64,000 bases of DNA from Rhodococcus sp. B50 (GCF_013602415.1 NZ_WPAG02000002.1:2917480-2981479); one strand, 5' to 3'; positions 35,550 through 47,378 are shown, counted from the first letter of the stretch. Program-made: numbers and translations. The notes: generated by a model not told the origin, from the letters alone.

Positions 35550-36503
35550 ATGACGCGAGTCCTGACTCAACTGGAGCTGCTGCGCGAGCTGGAGCCTGTG
35601 GCCGAAGCGAACCTCAACCGGCACCTCTCGATGGCAAAGGACTGGCATCCCCACGACTACGTACCGTGGGACGAGGGCCGCAACTTCGCCGCGATGGGCG
35701 GTGTCGACTGGGAACCCGAGCAGTCGAAGCTCGGCGAGGTCGCCAAGGCGGCCATGATCACCAACCTCCTCACCGAGGACAATCTGCCCTCCTACCACCG
35801 CGAGATCGCCGAGAGCTTCTCCCGCGACGGAGCCTGGGGCACCTGGGTCGGCCGGTGGACGGCGGAGGAGAACCGCCACGGCATCGTCATGCGCGACTAT
35901 CTGGTCGTCACGCGGGGTGTCGACCCCGTCGCGCTCGAGAACGCCCGTATGGAGCACATGACGAACGGATTCGCGTCGCCCAACTCCACCGGCATGCTCC
36001 ACTCGGTCGCCTACGTGACCTTCCAGGAGCTCGCGACCCGCGTGTCGCACCGCAACACCGGACGTGCCTGCGACGACTCGATCGCCGACAAGATGCTCCA
36101 GCGCATCGCCGCCGACGAGAACCTGCACATGATCTTCTACCGGAACATCTGCGACGCGGCGATCGACGTCGCACCGGCCCAGACGCTGGCCGCGATCGTC
36201 GAGGTGCTCGAGAACTTCCAGATGCCGGGCGCCGGTATGCCGAACTTCCGCCGCAACGGCGTGCTCATGGCCAAGCACGGAATCTACGACCTGCGTCAGC
36301 ACCTCGACGACGTCGTGATGCCGGTGCTCCGCAAGTGGAGCATCTTCGAGCGCGATCTCGGCAGCGAGGCGCAGCGCGATCTCGACAAGCTCGGCACCTT
36401 CCTCGAGGAACTGGAACGCCAGGCGGGCCGGTTCGAGGAGATGCGCGACCGTTCCCTCGCCCGAGAGGCCGCGAAGCGCGAGAAGGTGGGCGCCGACGCC
36501 TGA
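35550..36503 (+). CDS. Acyl-[acyl-carrier-protein] desaturase (DesA1-like)
   Basis: A 317-aa ferritin-like diiron desaturase. The two iron-binding EXXH motifs are AEENRH (E107, H110) and DENLH (E190, H193). It introduces a double bond into ACP-bound acyl chains. The neighbour order desaturase, DusB, LCP protein, PhoU equals Rv0824c-Rv0821c. In mycobacteria DesA1 contributes to mycolic-acid precursor synthesis. Start ATG 35550 with GAGGGG upstream. Confidence 0.9.
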   Translation: MTRVLTQLELLRELEPVAEANLNRHLSMAKDWHPHDYVPWDEGRNFAAMGGVDWEPEQSKLGEVAKAAMITNLLTEDNLPSYHREIAESFSRDGAWGTWVGRWTAEENRHGIVMRDYLVVTRGVDPVALENARMEHMTNGFASPNSTGMLHSVAYVTFQELATRVSHRNTGRACDDSIADKMLQRIAADENLHMIFYRNICDAAIDVAPAQTLAAIVEVLENFQMPGAGMPNFRRNGVLMAKHGIYDLRQHLDDVVMPVLRKWSIFERDLGSEAQRDLDKLGTFLEELERQAGRFEEMRDRSLAREAAKREKVGADA

Positions 36504-36545
36504 GCCCCACACGGGCACGGACGTCCGAGGGCGGCAGAGGTTATC

Positions 36546-36579
36546 CTGTGCCCGGTGCCGATTTCGGTGCCGGGCACAG
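36546..36579 (+). terminator. Hairpin after the desaturase gene
   Basis: CTGTGCCCGG (36546-36555) pairs with CCGGGCACAG (36570-36579), with a second inner CCGA/CGG pairing. No T tract follows, so it may instead be a processing or attenuation structure. Confidence 0.5.
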
Positions 36580-36647
36580 TCGCTTCCGCGGCCCGACACG
36601 AACGGGCGCGCTATTTCTCTGTCACACAACGTTTTCCAGAGGTACCC

Positions 36648-37790
36648 ATGTCTTCCCTCCGTATCGGCCCGCTCGAACTGAACAGCCCGGTCGTGCTGGC
36701 GCCGATGGCGGGAGTGACGAACGTCGCATTCCGCACGCTGTGCCGCGAACTCGAACTCGAACGGGCCGGCAGCACGTCGGGTCTGTACGTGTGCGAGATG
36801 GTCACCGCGCGCGCCCTCGTCGAGCGGCACCCGGTCACCATGCACATGACGACCTTCGGTCCCACCGAGACACCGCGGTCGCTGCAGCTCTACACCGTCG
36901 ACCCCGACACGACCTACGCCGCGGCGAAGATGATCGTCGACGAGAACCTCGCCGACCACATCGACATGAACTTCGGGTGCCCGGTCCCCAAGGTGACCCG
37001 CAAGGGCGGCGGATCCGCGCTCCCCTACAAGCGCAGGCTGTTCGGGCAGATCGTCGCGGCTGCCGTGCGCGCCACGGAGGGCACGAACGTCCCGGTCACG
37101 GTCAAGTTCCGTATCGGGATCGACGACGACCACCACACCCACCTCGACGCCGGCCGCATCGCGGCCGCCGAGGGAGCAGCGGCCGTGGCCCTCCACGCCC
37201 GGACCGCAGCGCAACGGTATTCGGGAGCGGCCGACTGGGACGAGATCGCGCGGTTGAAGGAACACGTCACCGACGTACCCGTGCTCGGCAACGGCGACAT
37301 CTTCGATGCCTCCGATGCGGAGAGGATGATGGCGCAGACCGGTTGCGACGGCGTGGTCGTCGGTCGCGGCTGCCTCGGGCGCCCCTGGCTGTTCGCCGAA
37401 CTCAGTGCCGCGCTCGGCGGTCGCCCGATCCCCACCCCGCCGAATCTCGGTGAGGTGACGCAGATCATGCGCCGGCACGCCGAACTCCTCGCCGATCATC
37501 ACGGTGAGGACCGCGGTCTGCGCGACATGCGCAAGCACATCGCCTGGTATCTGCGCGGTTTCCCGGCCGGGTCGGAGATCCGCAACGGGCTCGCCCGGGT
37601 GTCGACGCTCGCCGAACTCGACGATCTGGTGGGCAAACTCGACCACGACGTGCCCTTCCCCGCCGATGCCGAAGGCCCGCGGGGGCGTCAGGGCTCCCCC
37701 AGCAGCGTCGCGCTTCCCGACGGCTGGCTCGACGATCCCGAGGACACCTGCGTGCCCGAGGGAGCCGACATGATGCATTCGGGAGGGTGA
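36648..37790 (+). CDS. dusB: tRNA-dihydrouridine synthase (DusB family)
   Basis: A 380-aa FMN enzyme reducing uridine to dihydrouridine in the tRNA D-loop. The N-terminus VVLAPMAGVTNVAFR is the FMN-binding strand. The catalytic Cys111 lies in DMNFGCPVPKVTRKGGGSAL. HARTAAQRYSGAADW and GNGDIFDASDA are further family blocks. ATG 36648 is chosen over an open upstream extension because the conserved core begins within 12 residues. Confidence 0.93.
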   Translation: MSSLRIGPLELNSPVVLAPMAGVTNVAFRTLCRELELERAGSTSGLYVCEMVTARALVERHPVTMHMTTFGPTETPRSLQLYTVDPDTTYAAAKMIVDENLADHIDMNFGCPVPKVTRKGGGSALPYKRRLFGQIVAAAVRATEGTNVPVTVKFRIGIDDDHHTHLDAGRIAAAEGAAAVALHARTAAQRYSGAADWDEIARLKEHVTDVPVLGNGDIFDASDAERMMAQTGCDGVVVGRGCLGRPWLFAELSAALGGRPIPTPPNLGEVTQIMRRHAELLADHHGEDRGLRDMRKHIAWYLRGFPAGSEIRNGLARVSTLAELDDLVGKLDHDVPFPADAEGPRGRQGSPSSVALPDGWLDDPEDTCVPEGADMMHSGG

Positions 37791-37981
37791 GTTCTTCCCC
37801 TCGAGCTGCCCTGGACGGATTCACGGATCGGCCGACGGATGTCGTGCGTCACAGCCGCGTCACAGTCACATGCAACCGACGATCAGTATCATTGCGGAGT
37901 CCTCGCGACGGTCGCCGGTGAGCGATCCCGTGGACGACGACGGATGACGATGCGGGACGACCGCGGAAAGAGCAGGTATCG

Positions 37982-40372
37982 GTGGACGAGGAGCACGAGA
38001 CAGGATCCCCGGATCCTCGCGCTCCCTGGGAACGACCGATAGCCGACAGCGCCTACCGCGAATCCCGCCCGAGCAGGCGCAGCCGCGCGGGCGGGGTGCA
38101 CCGCTCCGACGAGCCCGACCCCGACTCCGGTCGCCATGAGGGTGTACGCAATCGCCGGTCCGCGGATTCGGACGACCCGGAGCAGCTCACCGTCGCCGAA
38201 CTGCTCGACAAGATGGGGCGACGATCCGATCCGCCTCCGCGGTCGGATCCCCCCGTGGATCCGCCGAGCACGTCCACCTCGTCGCTGCCTCCGGCGCATC
38301 CTCGCGGCCCCGAGCCTTCCCGGCACGTCGCATCCGAGGACGACGCCGGCCGGGCCGCGCTCCCGCAGAGGATGCCTCCTCCGGCGGCGCCGCCGACCCG
38401 GTCGAACCCCTCGGCACAGTCCAACCCTCCTGCACAGTCCAACCCTCCGGTACCGCCGACTGCGGGTGCACCGCCCGTGCCACCCGGTGCGCCGCGAGTG
38501 CCGCCGGGACCGTCCCGTCCCCGGCCTCCGGAGAATCCCGTCCCGCCGCGCGCCCAGGCACCGGATCGGCCGGCCGGTCCTCCGTCTCACCCGGCCTCGG
38601 TGCCACCACCGCGAGCGGTGCCTTCGGCGGAGTCGCGAGCGGTGCCTCCGGCGGAGTCGCGAGCGGTGCCTCCCGTCGGCGCGCCGCAGACCCCACCTCC
38701 TCGACAGCAACCGCCGGTCGTGGACGAACAACCGACCGTCAAGATCGACACGGTTTCCTCCGCAGGCGACCACCCGCCCGCCGACGACGAGAAGGCACCC
38801 AGCCCCGCGCTGCCACGCCCGGTGGGCAGTGGCACCCTCGGCCGACTCGCCCAGAGCAAGCAACGCAAGCGGAAACGCCTCCGGTTCGCAGCGCGAGCGG
38901 CGGTGGCGTTCGTCTCGGTCCTGGCACTGCTGGGCAACGGTGCGGTGTGGGGATACGTCCGTTCCACGGAGGCGGGCTTCTCCCAGATCGCCGCACTGGA
39001 CACCGAATCGGACGACATCGTCGACCCGATCGGCCAGACGGGCGACGAGACCTATCTGATCGTGGGCACCGACACCCGCGCCGGTGCCAGCGGCGCGATC
39101 GGGGCCGGAACCGTAGACGACGCCGAGGGCGCTCGTGCCGACACCGTCATCCTCGTCAACATCCCTGCGGATCGCAGCCGCGTGGTCGCGGTGTCGTTCC
39201 CCCGCGATCTGGACGTGGAACGCCCGGTATGCCGCGGATGGGACAGCGCGACCGGCGAATACGATTCCGAACTGTATCCGGCCGCCGACGGAGACAAGCT
39301 CAACGCGACCTATGCACTCGGCGGTCCGAAGTGCCTGGTCAAGGTGATCCAGAAGATCTCCGGGTTGAAGATCGGCCATTTCGTGGGCATCGACTTCGCC
39401 GGCTTCGAATCGATGGTGGACGAGATCGGTGGTGTCGAGGTGTGTACCTCCATACCGTTGATCGACAACGAGCTCGGTCCCCTCATCGAGACACCCGGAA
39501 CCCACACACTCGACGGGAAACGCGCACTCGACTACGTCCGCGCCCGCAAGATCGATTCGGAAGGCAACAGCGACTACGGCCGCATCAGCCGGCAGCAGAA
39601 GTTCCTGTCGTCGCTGCTGCGTTCGACGTTGTCGAACAAGGTGCTGCTCGATCCCGGGAAGCTCAACGGGTTCATCGGCGCCTTCACCCGTGCGACGTTC
39701 GTCGAGAACGTCAACGCCGAGTCACTCGTGAAACTCGGACGTTCGATGCAGAACGTCGAGGCGGGCGCGGTGTCGTTCCTCACCGTCCCCACGGCCGGCA
39801 CCAACGACTGGGGCAACGAGATCCCGCGCACCGACGACATCGAGGCGATCTTCACCGCGATCATCGATGATCTCCCGTTGCCGGGAGAGAAGCGGGAGGA
39901 GGACCCGACGGAGGTCGCGGCCGCTCCCCCGGCCGAATCGCTGCCCGCGCAGCTCGCGGTCGACCCGTCGACGGTGTCGGTGCAGGTCTCGAATGCCTCG
40001 GGTCTGTCCGGGCTGGCGGCGCGCACCGCCGAGGAGGTCGCCGCCTACGGCTTCCCGGTCTATTCGGTGGGCAACTACGCCTCCGGGACGAGCAAGCAGA
40101 CCGTGATCCGCTTCAGCGCGGGGCAGGAGATCGATGCGGCGACGGTGGCCTCCGCCTTCCCCGGTGCGGTGCTGCAGGAGGCTCCGCCCTCGGCCCAGCT
40201 GGGCAGCATCGTGGAGATCGTCCTGGGCACCAGCTTCGACGGCACCGTCGTCGCTCCCACCCCGGCAGGCACGCAGCTCGCCCCGATGGAGATCCAGACC
40301 CGGTCGGAGTCGTCGGTCGAGCTTCCCGCGGATCTCGCGATCACCAACGCCGCCGACGATCTGTGCATGTAG
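37982..40372 (+). CDS. LytR-CpsA-Psr (LCP) family cell-wall ligase with LytR_C domain
   Basis: A 796-aa protein starts at GTG 37982. Residues 1 to about 300 are cytoplasmic, disordered and very Pro-rich, with repeated [12 protein letters not shown] and [12 protein letters not shown] units. A transmembrane helix lies near 303-325. The extracellular LCP domain spans about 350-540. It has [11 protein letters not shown], the Arg/Asp active-site region [12 protein letters not shown], and [21 protein letters not shown] LytR_C domain covers about 665-750. LCP proteins attach arabinogalactan or other glycopolymers to peptidoglycan. The M. tuberculosis protein Rv0822c at the same position is shorter, and the longer Pro-rich N-terminus accounts for the difference. 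A -10-like TATCAT lies about 90 bp upstream. Confidence 0.9.
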   Translation: MDEEHETGSPDPRAPWERPIADSAYRESRPSRRSRAGGVHRSDEPDPDSGRHEGVRNRRSADSDDPEQLTVAELLDKMGRRSDPPPRSDPPVDPPSTSTSSLPPAHPRGPEPSRHVASEDDAGRAALPQRMPPPAAPPTRSNPSAQSNPPAQSNPPVPPTAGAPPVPPGAPRVPPGPSRPRPPENPVPPRAQAPDRPAGPPSHPASVPPPRAVPSAESRAVPPAESRAVPPVGAPQTPPPRQQPPVVDEQPTVKIDTVSSAGDHPPADDEKAPSPALPRPVGSGTLGRLAQSKQRKRKRLRFAARAAVAFVSVLALLGNGAVWGYVRSTEAGFSQIAALDTESDDIVDPIGQTGDETYLIVGTDTRAGASGAIGAGTVDDAEGARADTVILVNIPADRSRVVAVSFPRDLDVERPVCRGWDSATGEYDSELYPAADGDKLNATYALGGPKCLVKVIQKISGLKIGHFVGIDFAGFESMVDEIGGVEVCTSIPLIDNELGPLIETPGTHTLDGKRALDYVRARKIDSEGNSDYGRISRQQKFLSSLLRSTLSNKVLLDPGKLNGFIGAFTRATFVENVNAESLVKLGRSMQNVEAGAVSFLTVPTAGTNDWGNEIPRTDDIEAIFTAIIDDLPLPGEKREEDPTEVAAAPPAESLPAQLAVDPSTVSVQVSNASGLSGLAARTAEEVAAYGFPVYSVGNYASGTSKQTVIRFSAGQEIDAATVASAFPGAVLQEAPPSAQLGSIVEIVLGTSFDGTVVAPTPAGTQLAPMEIQTRSESSVELPADLAITNAADDLCM

Positions 40373-40394
40373 TCGCCGCTGTTCGGCCGACCGG

Positions 40395-40416
40395 GTTCAT
40401 CTGCGGTTCATCCGAT
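40395..40416 (+). promoter_or_regulatory. PHO-box-like direct repeat upstream of phoU
   Basis: GTTCATCTGCG (40395-40405) and GTTCATCCGAT (40406-40416) are two contiguous 11-bp units. The first fits the Streptomyces PhoP unit G(G/T)TCAYYYR(G/C)G at all 11 positions, the second at 9. It lies about 40 bp before the phoU start. Confidence 0.68.
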
Positions 40417-40457
40417 GCTCGCCGTTCGGACCGATCGAGGTCGTAGGCTGTGCCATT

Positions 40458-41165
40458 ATGCGCGTCGTCTACAACGAACAGATGGGCGAGCTCGGCGATC
40501 TCCTCGGGGAGATGGCCGGACTCGCCGGAACCGCGATGGAGCGGTCCACCAGAGCTCTTCTCGAAGCCGATCTCGCTCTCGCCGAGCAGGTGATCGACGA
40601 GCACGAGAAGATCACCGAACTCGGCGCGATCTGCGAGGAGAAGGCGTTCCAGCTGCTCGCGCTGCAAGGCCCGGTCGCCGGCGACCTGCGTGCCGTGGTC
40701 AGCGGTATCCAGATCGTGGCCGACATCGATCGTATGGGTGCGCTGGCGCTGCACATCGCGAAGGCGACCCGTCGGCGCCATCCCAATCACGTGCTCCCCG
40801 ACGAGGTGAAGGGTTACTTCGCCGAGATGGGCCGGATCGCGGTGGCTCTCGGTGCCGCGACCCGCGAGATCCTCGAGACTCGCGATCCCGCCCGGGCCGC
40901 CCGCCTCCACCACGAGGACGAGGCGATGGACGACCTGCATCGTCACCTGTTCACCGTTCTCATGGACCGCGAATGGGAGCACGGCGTCGCAGCGGCCGTC
41001 GACGTCACCCTGCTCGGCCGCTACTACGAGCGCTTCGCCGATCACGCCGTCGAGGTGGGCCGCCGGGTCATCTTCCTCGTGACCGGCAAGCTCCCCACCG
41101 AGGAGGAAATCCGTCAGCTCGTGGAGAAGGTCGACAGCCTGACCGTCTACCCCGAGAATCACTGA
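40458..41165 (+). CDS. phoU: Phosphate signalling regulator PhoU
   Basis: A 235-aa protein with two three-helix PhoU repeats. The metal-binding ExxxD motifs appear in the first ([16 protein letters not shown]) and second repeat ([15 protein letters not shown]). PhoU links the Pst transporter to the sensor kinase and keeps the Pho response off when phosphate is abundant. It is convergent with pstB and separated from it by a strong hairpin. Confidence 0.94.
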   Translation: MRVVYNEQMGELGDLLGEMAGLAGTAMERSTRALLEADLALAEQVIDEHEKITELGAICEEKAFQLLALQGPVAGDLRAVVSGIQIVADIDRMGALALHIAKATRRRHPNHVLPDEVKGYFAEMGRIAVALGAATREILETRDPARAARLHHEDEAMDDLHRHLFTVLMDREWEHGVAAAVDVTLLGRYYERFADHAVEVGRRVIFLVTGKLPTEEEIRQLVEKVDSLTVYPENH

Positions 41166-41178
41166 CCCTACGAACCGA

Positions 41179-41214
41179 CGAGACCCCGACCGGGCGAATC
41201 CGGTCGGGGTCTCG
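41179..41214. terminator. Bidirectional terminator between phoU and pstB
   Basis: CGAGACCCCGACCGG (41179-41193) pairs with CCGGTCGGGGTCTCG (41200-41214), a perfect 15-bp stem with a 6-nt loop. Confidence 0.9.
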
Positions 41215-41230
41215 CACGTAGAGGGCGGGT

Positions 41231-42007
<777 letters not shown>

Positions 42008-42054
42008 TACCGGCTCCCTACTGGTGTATCGATGTCGTGAGTAAAGTTCATGGA

Positions 42055-42966
42055 TTACTTCTTGGAGCCGACCTGCGAGTACCGGCTGATCAACTTGGCG
42101 GCGATGTTGAGGATCGCGATGACCAGGATCAGGGTGAGCGCTGCACCCCAGATGCGCTGCGCACCGGCGGCGGTGGGGTTGTTCATCTCGGCGACCATGA
42201 CGCCCGGGAGGGTGCCCTGCTCGCCGCCGAACAGTCCGAAGTTGATGAAGGGGGCGTAGCCGACGAGGATCAACAGCGGCGCCGTCTCACCCATGACGCG
42301 GGCGAGGGCGAGCATGATGCCGGTGATGATGCCGGCGAGCGAGGTCGGCAGCACGATGCGCGCGATGGTCTTCCACTTGGGCACACCCAGGGCGTACGAC
42401 GCTTCACGCAGATCCTGCGGGACGATGCGGAGCATCTCCTCGGTGCTGCGCACGACCACCGGAACCATGAGCAGCACGAGAGAGAGCGAGACCGCGAAAC
42501 CCGACTTCGGCATGCCGAAGGTCGACACCCACAGGGCGTAGATGAACAGCGCCGCGACGATCGACGGGACACCGCTGAGGATGTCGACCATGAACGTCGT
42601 GATCTTGCCGAGCCGGGACTTGCCGGCGTACTCGACGAGGTAGATCGCCACGAAGACGCCGAGTGGGATCGAGATGACCGCACAGACGAGTCCCTGCAGG
42701 AGTGTGCCGACCAGAGCGTGGTAGATGCCGCCGCCCATCGACGAGGCTGTCAGGCCGCTCAGCGAGTTCGTGAACCAGGTCGGCGACACGAGGGCGGGCA
42801 AACCCTTGCTGATGACGGTGATCAGCACCCAGGCGAGCGGGATCAGCGCGACGACGACCGAGAGGGTGACGAGCACCGTGGCTGCGGTGTCCTTCGCGCG
42901 ACGACGTCCGCTGACGCGCTGGAAGGCCGGGGCCTTGACCGGAGAGGTGAGCGTGGTGGTCGACAT
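42055..42966 (-). CDS. pstA: Phosphate ABC transporter permease PstA
   Basis: A 303-aa permease with six membrane segments and the EAA-type loop [36 protein letters not shown] is typical of PstA. It pairs with PstC in the membrane. Start ATG 42966, 3 nt after the pstC stop. Confidence 0.95.
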   Translation of the reverse strand: MSTTTLTSPVKAPAFQRVSGRRRAKDTAATVLVTLSVVVALIPLAWVLITVISKGLPALVSPTWFTNSLSGLTASSMGGGIYHALVGTLLQGLVCAVISIPLGVFVAIYLVEYAGKSRLGKITTFMVDILSGVPSIVAALFIYALWVSTFGMPKSGFAVSLSLVLLMVPVVVRSTEEMLRIVPQDLREASYALGVPKWKTIARIVLPTSLAGIITGIMLALARVMGETAPLLILVGYAPFINFGLFGGEQGTLPGVMVAEMNNPTAAGAQRIWGAALTLILVIAILNIAAKLISRYSQVGSKK

Positions 42967-42969
42967 GGA

Positions 42970-44025
42970 TCAGTCCTTCTTTCCTGCGACGATCATGCGC
43001 GCGGCGGCGTTGACCACGAAGGTGAGCACGAAGAGCACGAGACCGGCGGCGATGTACGCGCCCGCCTGGATGTCGTTGTTGAACTCCGCGTATCCGAGCG
43101 CGATCTTGGAGGCGATCGTGGCACCCCCGTCGAACAGCGACCAGGAGAACGCCTGCGAGGTGGTGCGGAGGATGAGGTACAGCGCCATCGTCTCGCCGAG
43201 CGCGCGGCCGAGACCGAGCATCGATCCGCTGATGTAGCCGGACTTGCCGAACGGGATGACGGTGGTTCGCACGACCTCCCAGCGGGTCGCACCGAGCGCG
43301 AGCGCGCCTTCGATGTGGGCCACCGGGGTCTGGACGAACACCTCGCGGCTGACCGCGGCGATCGTCGGCAGGATCATCACAGCGAGGACGATGCCGGCGG
43401 TGAAGATCGTTCCGCCGCCCACGATGGAGCCGCTGCCTGTGGCGAACAGCGGGAACCAGCCCAGGTTGGTGTTGAGCCATTCCGCCACGGGGCGCAGGAA
43501 CGGGGCGAGGACGAGCATGCCCCACAGGCCGTAGACGATCGAGGGGACCGCGGCGAGCAGGTCGATGACGTACGCCAGCGGTTTCCGGAGCCGATCGGGG
43601 CAGTACGAGGTGAGGAAGATCGCGATGCCCAGCGCGACGGGCATCGCGAGGAACAGCGCGAAGAACGAGACGAGCACCGTCACCTGGAACAGATCGAGGA
43701 CACCGAACGCCATGTCGGCGATGTCCTGCGTGATCCAATCGCGGCTGGTGAGGAAGTTGACCTGGTTGCGCTGCAGGGCCGGGACGGCGCGCCAGACCAG
43801 GAAGACCGCGATCGCACCGATGATCACGGAGATCAGGACGGCAGAGCCCGCCGCCAGTGAGCTGAAGATTCGGTCTCCCGGCCGCACGACGGTCTTGCGT
43901 GCCTGGTCCGGGGATGGGGGTGGGGTACTGATCGTGTCCTCCGTGGTGCCGGTGACACCGCCCGTTCCTGAGCGGGTCGGTCCGTCGGCCGCGATGGGAA
44001 CCGACGTGTTGTGCGCGTCACTCAT
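42970..44025 (-). CDS. pstC: Phosphate ABC transporter permease PstC
   Basis: A 351-aa permease with a cytoplasmic N-terminus of about 60 residues and six membrane segments. The permease loop is [23 protein letters not shown] 44025 is the chosen start; a TTG at 44037 is in frame and follows GAGAAGGA too closely. An intercistronic hairpin separates it from pstS. Confidence 0.93.
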   Translation of the reverse strand: MSDAHNTSVPIAADGPTRSGTGGVTGTTEDTISTPPPSPDQARKTVVRPGDRIFSSLAAGSAVLISVIIGAIAVFLVWRAVPALQRNQVNFLTSRDWITQDIADMAFGVLDLFQVTVLVSFFALFLAMPVALGIAIFLTSYCPDRLRKPLAYVIDLLAAVPSIVYGLWGMLVLAPFLRPVAEWLNTNLGWFPLFATGSGSIVGGGTIFTAGIVLAVMILPTIAAVSREVFVQTPVAHIEGALALGATRWEVVRTTVIPFGKSGYISGSMLGLGRALGETMALYLILRTTSQAFSWSLFDGGATIASKIALGYAEFNNDIQAGAYIAAGLVLFVLTFVVNAAARMIVAGKKD

Positions 44026-44078
44026 GTGCGCTCGCAATCCTTCTCAGCGTATTCGTCAGGAACGGGCGGGTCGATGAT

Positions 44079-44105
44079 CGCTCGGTCACTCGTCGCGACC
44101 GAGCG
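44079..44105 (-). promoter_or_regulatory. Intercistronic hairpin between pstS and pstC
   Basis: CGCTCGGTC (44079-44087) and GACCGAGCG (44097-44105) form a perfect 9-bp stem with a 9-nt loop. Such structures can stabilise the upstream pstS message or partly terminate it, giving more binding protein than permease. Confidence 0.55.
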
Positions 44106-44114
44106 ACCTCTCGG

Positions 44115-45239
44115 TCATCCGGCAGCGATGGCGTCGATCGACTCGGTGAGCCGGGTCTTGAAGGTGTCGGGCAGCGGGACGTAGCCCTGCTCGGACAGGC
44201 CTTCCTGACCCTCGTTGGCAGCGGAGATCAGGAACGACTTGACGGCGGCCGCGGTGTCGGCGTCGTAGCCGGCGGAGCACACGATCTCGTAGGTGGCCAG
44301 CACGAGCGGGTAGGAACCTTGCTCGGTGCTGCCGAAGATCGACGACAGGTCGAGGGTGAGGTCGCCCTCGGAAGCCGGGACGAACTCGGCACCCTCGATG
44401 GCCTTACCGGCGGTCTCCTCGTTCAGCTCCACCGGACCGGAACCGTTGTCGATCTGCGCGATGCTCAGATTGTTCTGGTCGGCGAAGGACTTCTCGACGT
44501 AGGTGATCGAGTTGGGCGAACCGGAGACGGCCTGCGCCACACCCGCCGAGCCCTTCGCGCCCTCACCGACACCACCGGTGAAGTCGGAGCCGGCACCGCT
44601 GGTCCAGGCACCGTTCGATGCGGTCTCCAGGTACTGCTGGAAGTTGTCCGTCGTGCCCGACGAGTCGGAGCGGACGATCGGGGTGATGTTCGCGTCCGGC
44701 AGCTCCGCACCTTCGTTGAGCGCAGCGATGGCCGGGTCGTTCCACTTGGTGATCGAGCCGTTGAAGATCTTGGCGGTGGTCTCGGCGTTCAACACGAGAT
44801 CGTCGACACCCTCGACGTTGTACGCCAGTGCGACCGGGCCGAAGACCAGGGGCAGGTTCCACGCGGGGTTTCCGGCGCAACGCTCGGCGGCCTGAGCGGC
44901 CTGCTCGTCCTTGATGGCCGAGTCGGAACCGGCGAAGTCGATCTGGTTCGCGATGAACTGCGTACGGCCGTCACCCGATCCGGTGGGGTTGTACGCGATG
45001 TTGACGGTCGCGTCCTTCTCGGAGCACACGGCGATGTAGGTGGAGACGAACTGGTCCATCGCGTTCTTCTGCGCCGACGAGCCCGCACCCGAGAGGTTGG
45101 ACTTGCCGTCGCAGGCCGCGGCGGACGCGGACGCGTCGACGTCTACCGATCCGGCGTTGTTGTCGGTACCACACGCAGCGAGCGTGAGGGCTCCCGCGGC
45201 CACAACACCGAGCAGGGCGCCATTGCGCTTGAGGTTCAC
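44115..45239 (-). CDS. pstS: Phosphate-binding lipoprotein PstS
   Basis: A 374-aa periplasmic-type binding protein anchored by a lipobox (LTLAAC, Cys23). GTG 45239 is chosen because GGAGGAG lies 5 nt upstream; the frame upstream codes for an unlikely Pro/Arg/Ser-rich extension. Phosphate-contacting blocks are NLSGAGSSAQKNAMDQF, PIVRSDSSGTTDNFQQYL and GKGSAGV-type text (here GAKGSAGVAQAV). It captures phosphate and hands it to PstCA. Confidence 0.95.
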   Translation of the reverse strand: MNLKRNGALLGVVAAGALTLAACGTDNNAGSVDVDASASAAACDGKSNLSGAGSSAQKNAMDQFVSTYIAVCSEKDATVNIAYNPTGSGDGRTQFIANQIDFAGSDSAIKDEQAAQAAERCAGNPAWNLPLVFGPVALAYNVEGVDDLVLNAETTAKIFNGSITKWNDPAIAALNEGAELPDANITPIVRSDSSGTTDNFQQYLETASNGAWTSGAGSDFTGGVGEGAKGSAGVAQAVSGSPNSITYVEKSFADQNNLSIAQIDNGSGPVELNEETAGKAIEGAEFVPASEGDLTLDLSSIFGSTEQGSYPLVLATYEIVCSAGYDADTAAAVKSFLISAANEGQEGLSEQGYVPLPDTFKTRLTESIDAIAAG

Positions 45240-45378
45240 CTGTTCTCCTCCGGAAGTAACTTCACACGACCGCGGCGCCGAGCGGCGGCGGCATCGTGGC
45301 GCGGGCCGTGCCGGCGCCGGGTCGGCAGTACTCGACCCGTTAGAGAAGGTAGGAGGAATCGGTGGACACTCGGACGAC

Positions 45379-45400
45379 CGTAGGTTAACGCCGGATGAAC
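45379..45400 (-). promoter_or_regulatory. PHO-box-like direct repeat upstream of pstS
   Basis: Read leftward, GTTCATCCGGC (45400-45390) and GTTAACCTACG (45389-45379) are contiguous 11-bp units, each fitting the PhoP consensus unit at 10 of 11 positions. They lie 140 bp before the pstS start. A further single unit GTTCATCTTCG lies at 45477-45487 on the plus strand. Confidence 0.62.
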
Positions 45401-45504
45401 ACGCCGGATACACCTGGGGAGGGTGTTGCGACCATCACTCGAACTTCACCCGGATCCGGTGTGTCGGGTGGGCGGTGTTCATCTTCGTGGGGGAACGGAG
45501 ACGT

Positions 45505-46416
45505 TCACCTCCGGGCGTAGGCGACATCCACGTGGAACCGCTCGAAGCCGAGCTTGCCGTAGGTGTTCAGCGCCGCGGTGTTGTCGCCTTCGACGTAGAG
45601 CAGGACTCCGGGCAGACCGCGATCGCGGAGGTAGTGCAGACCGGCGAGCGTGAGCAGGCGACCGAGCCCCCGTCCCTGCGCGGACGGGTCGATGCCCACC
45701 ACGTAGACCTCGCCGAGCTGCGGGTCGGATGCGGTGGCCGGGTGCACCTTGGTCCAGTGGAAGCCGAGCAGGCGATCGGGCTCGGCGGGGTCGAACGCGA
45801 GGAACAGACCTTCGGGATCGAACCACGACTCGCGTCGGCGTTCCTCCACGTCGGCGGTCGTCCAGCGGCCCTGTTCGGGATGCCATTCGAACGCGGCGGC
45901 GTTGACCCGGAGCAGCTCGGCGTCGTCCTCCGGGCCGCCGTAGGTGCGCAGCTGCACCGACTCGGGGACCTCGAGGGAGGGAAGGTCGTCCTCGGTGAGG
46001 GGGCGACGCAACTGGAGGAGTTCGCGTACCCCCGTCAGACCGAGATGTCGCGCCACCGCCTTCGCGGCGGGCAGATCGCCGTGTGCCCAGACGCGGGTGT
46101 CGTCGCCACCTTCGGTGAGTGCACGTCCGACGAGTTCGCGGCCCAGTCCACGTCCGCGGTGCGGCGGGTCGACCACGACCTCCGCCATCGCGGGATGGCC
46201 GTCCTGGGCAGGCACGACGTTCGCGTAGCCCGCCACAGCGCCGTCGTCCGCGAGCGCGACGAGATGCCGGGCCGAGCCTTCCCGGCCGAGGGAATGCACC
46301 GCCTGTTCGGAGATCGGCGCGGTGCCGTCGGCCTGCGTTGCCCGCGACAACACGGCGCGCACGGCTTCGGCCTGCTCGGCGGACGGGTGATCGGCGAATT
46401 CCGTATCGGTGCTCAC
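45505..46416 (-). CDS. mshD: Mycothiol synthase MshD
   Basis: A 303-aa protein with two GNAT acetyltransferase folds. The acetyl-CoA loops are [17 protein letters not shown] in the N-terminal domain and [18 protein letters not shown] in the C-terminal domain. It catalyses the last step of mycothiol synthesis, acetylation of Cys-GlcN-Ins. GTG 46416 overlaps the stop of the GlnR-type regulator. The order PstB region, mshD, glnR equals Rv0820-Rv0818. Confidence 0.93.
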   Translation of the reverse strand: MSTDTEFADHPSAEQAEAVRAVLSRATQADGTAPISEQAVHSLGREGSARHLVALADDGAVAGYANVVPAQDGHPAMAEVVVDPPHRGRGLGRELVGRALTEGGDDTRVWAHGDLPAAKAVARHLGLTGVRELLQLRRPLTEDDLPSLEVPESVQLRTYGGPEDDAELLRVNAAAFEWHPEQGRWTTADVEERRRESWFDPEGLFLAFDPAEPDRLLGFHWTKVHPATASDPQLGEVYVVGIDPSAQGRGLGRLLTLAGLHYLRDRGLPGVLLYVEGDNTAALNTYGKLGFERFHVDVAYARR

Positions 46417-47222
46417 GGAACGAATTGTGCCCCGGAGTCCCCGGCGCCGGTGTCCCCCGCGCCGGAATCCGCGATCCGGGGGTCGTCGAGAAGCGTGTCG
46501 TCCACATCGTCGTCGTCGACGTCGGGGGTGACATTGCCGCCCTTGCCGGCCCTGGTGGACGGACGCACCGCCTTGTAGCCGACGTTGCGGACGGTTCCGA
46601 TCAACGCTTCGTGCTCGGGGCCGAGCTTCGCGCGCAGACGTCGGACGTGGACGTCGACGGTGCGGGTACCACCGAAGAAGTCGTACCCCCAGACCTCCTG
46701 CAGCAGCTGGGCGCGGGTGAACACCCGGCCCGCGTGCTGGGCGAGGTACTTGAGGAGTTCGAACTCCTTGTACGTGAGGTCGAGCGGGCGTCCGCGCAGG
46801 CGGGCGGTGTAGGTGCCCTCGTCGATGGTGAGCTCGCCGAGGGTGATCTTGCCCGTGTTCTCCGGCCCCACCGCGACGCCCGAGCGGCCGATGAGCAGCC
46901 GCAGGCGTGCATCGAGCTCGGCCGGTCCCGTCGTGGACAACAGGATGTCGTCGAGTCCCCATTCGGGGTTGACGGCCACGAGTCCGCCCTCGGTGAGCAC
47001 AGCGACGACCGGCACGGCCGACCCGGTACTGCCGAGCAACCGGCACAGTCCTCGCGCCGCGGCGAGATCGGTGCGGGCATCGACGATCGCGATGTCCGCA
47101 GAACCCGCCTCGAGCAGCGACGATACTTCCGTGGGAGCCGGCCTGACCGAATGCGGGAGCAGCGCCAACGATGGCAGGACCGCATCCGGATTCGGGTCGG
47201 AGGTCAGAAGGAGCAGCTCCAC
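46413..47222 (-). CDS. glnR: OmpR-type winged-helix regulator, GlnR-like (Rv0818)
   Basis: A 269-aa protein with an atypical receiver domain (about 1-110) and a winged helix ([48 protein letters not shown]). The acidic pocket of a normal receiver is not complete, as in GlnR regulators that act without a kinase. The C-terminus adds an acidic repeat-rich tail ([12 protein letters not shown]). GlnR controls nitrogen assimilation in actinobacteria. GTG 47222 follows GGAGG closely. It is coupled to mshD. Confidence 0.88.
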   Translation of the reverse strand: MELLLLTSDPNPDAVLPSLALLPHSVRPAPTEVSSLLEAGSADIAIVDARTDLAAARGLCRLLGSTGSAVPVVAVLTEGGLVAVNPEWGLDDILLSTTGPAELDARLRLLIGRSGVAVGPENTGKITLGELTIDEGTYTARLRGRPLDLTYKEFELLKYLAQHAGRVFTRAQLLQEVWGYDFFGGTRTVDVHVRRLRAKLGPEHEALIGTVRNVGYKAVRPSTRAGKGGNVTPDVDDDDVDDTLLDDPRIADSGAGDTGAGDSGAQFVP

Positions 47223-47378
47223 CGGGCCTCCAGTTCTTCGCGCGACCAGCGCGGATAGGGGTCGTAAACGTCGTGCAACAGAGTAACGCCCTGATTGTTA
47301 CCGTCATGTAAGCACGACAATTCCGTGGACGGCATCGGAGCGGACGGGCCCGGTCCGGTGTCCGGCGCGTCCGACACA

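Noticed and set aside
35484..37778. 764-codon minus-strand frame
   Set aside because: Antisense of the desaturase and dusB, both of which carry intact active-site motifs.
38400..38690. Tandem short repeats as a CRISPR or mobile element
   Set aside because: They are in-frame codon repeats for the Pro-rich cytoplasmic part of the LCP protein, with no regular spacers.
42037..43860. 607-codon plus-strand frame rich in Asp/Glu/Arg/His
   Set aside because: Antisense of pstA and pstC; no domain.
47280..47320. GlnR-box-like sequence GTTAC-N6-GTAAG near the glnR start
   Set aside because: Only the first half fits the GlnR consensus; the second matches 3 of 5 positions and no second pair follows.
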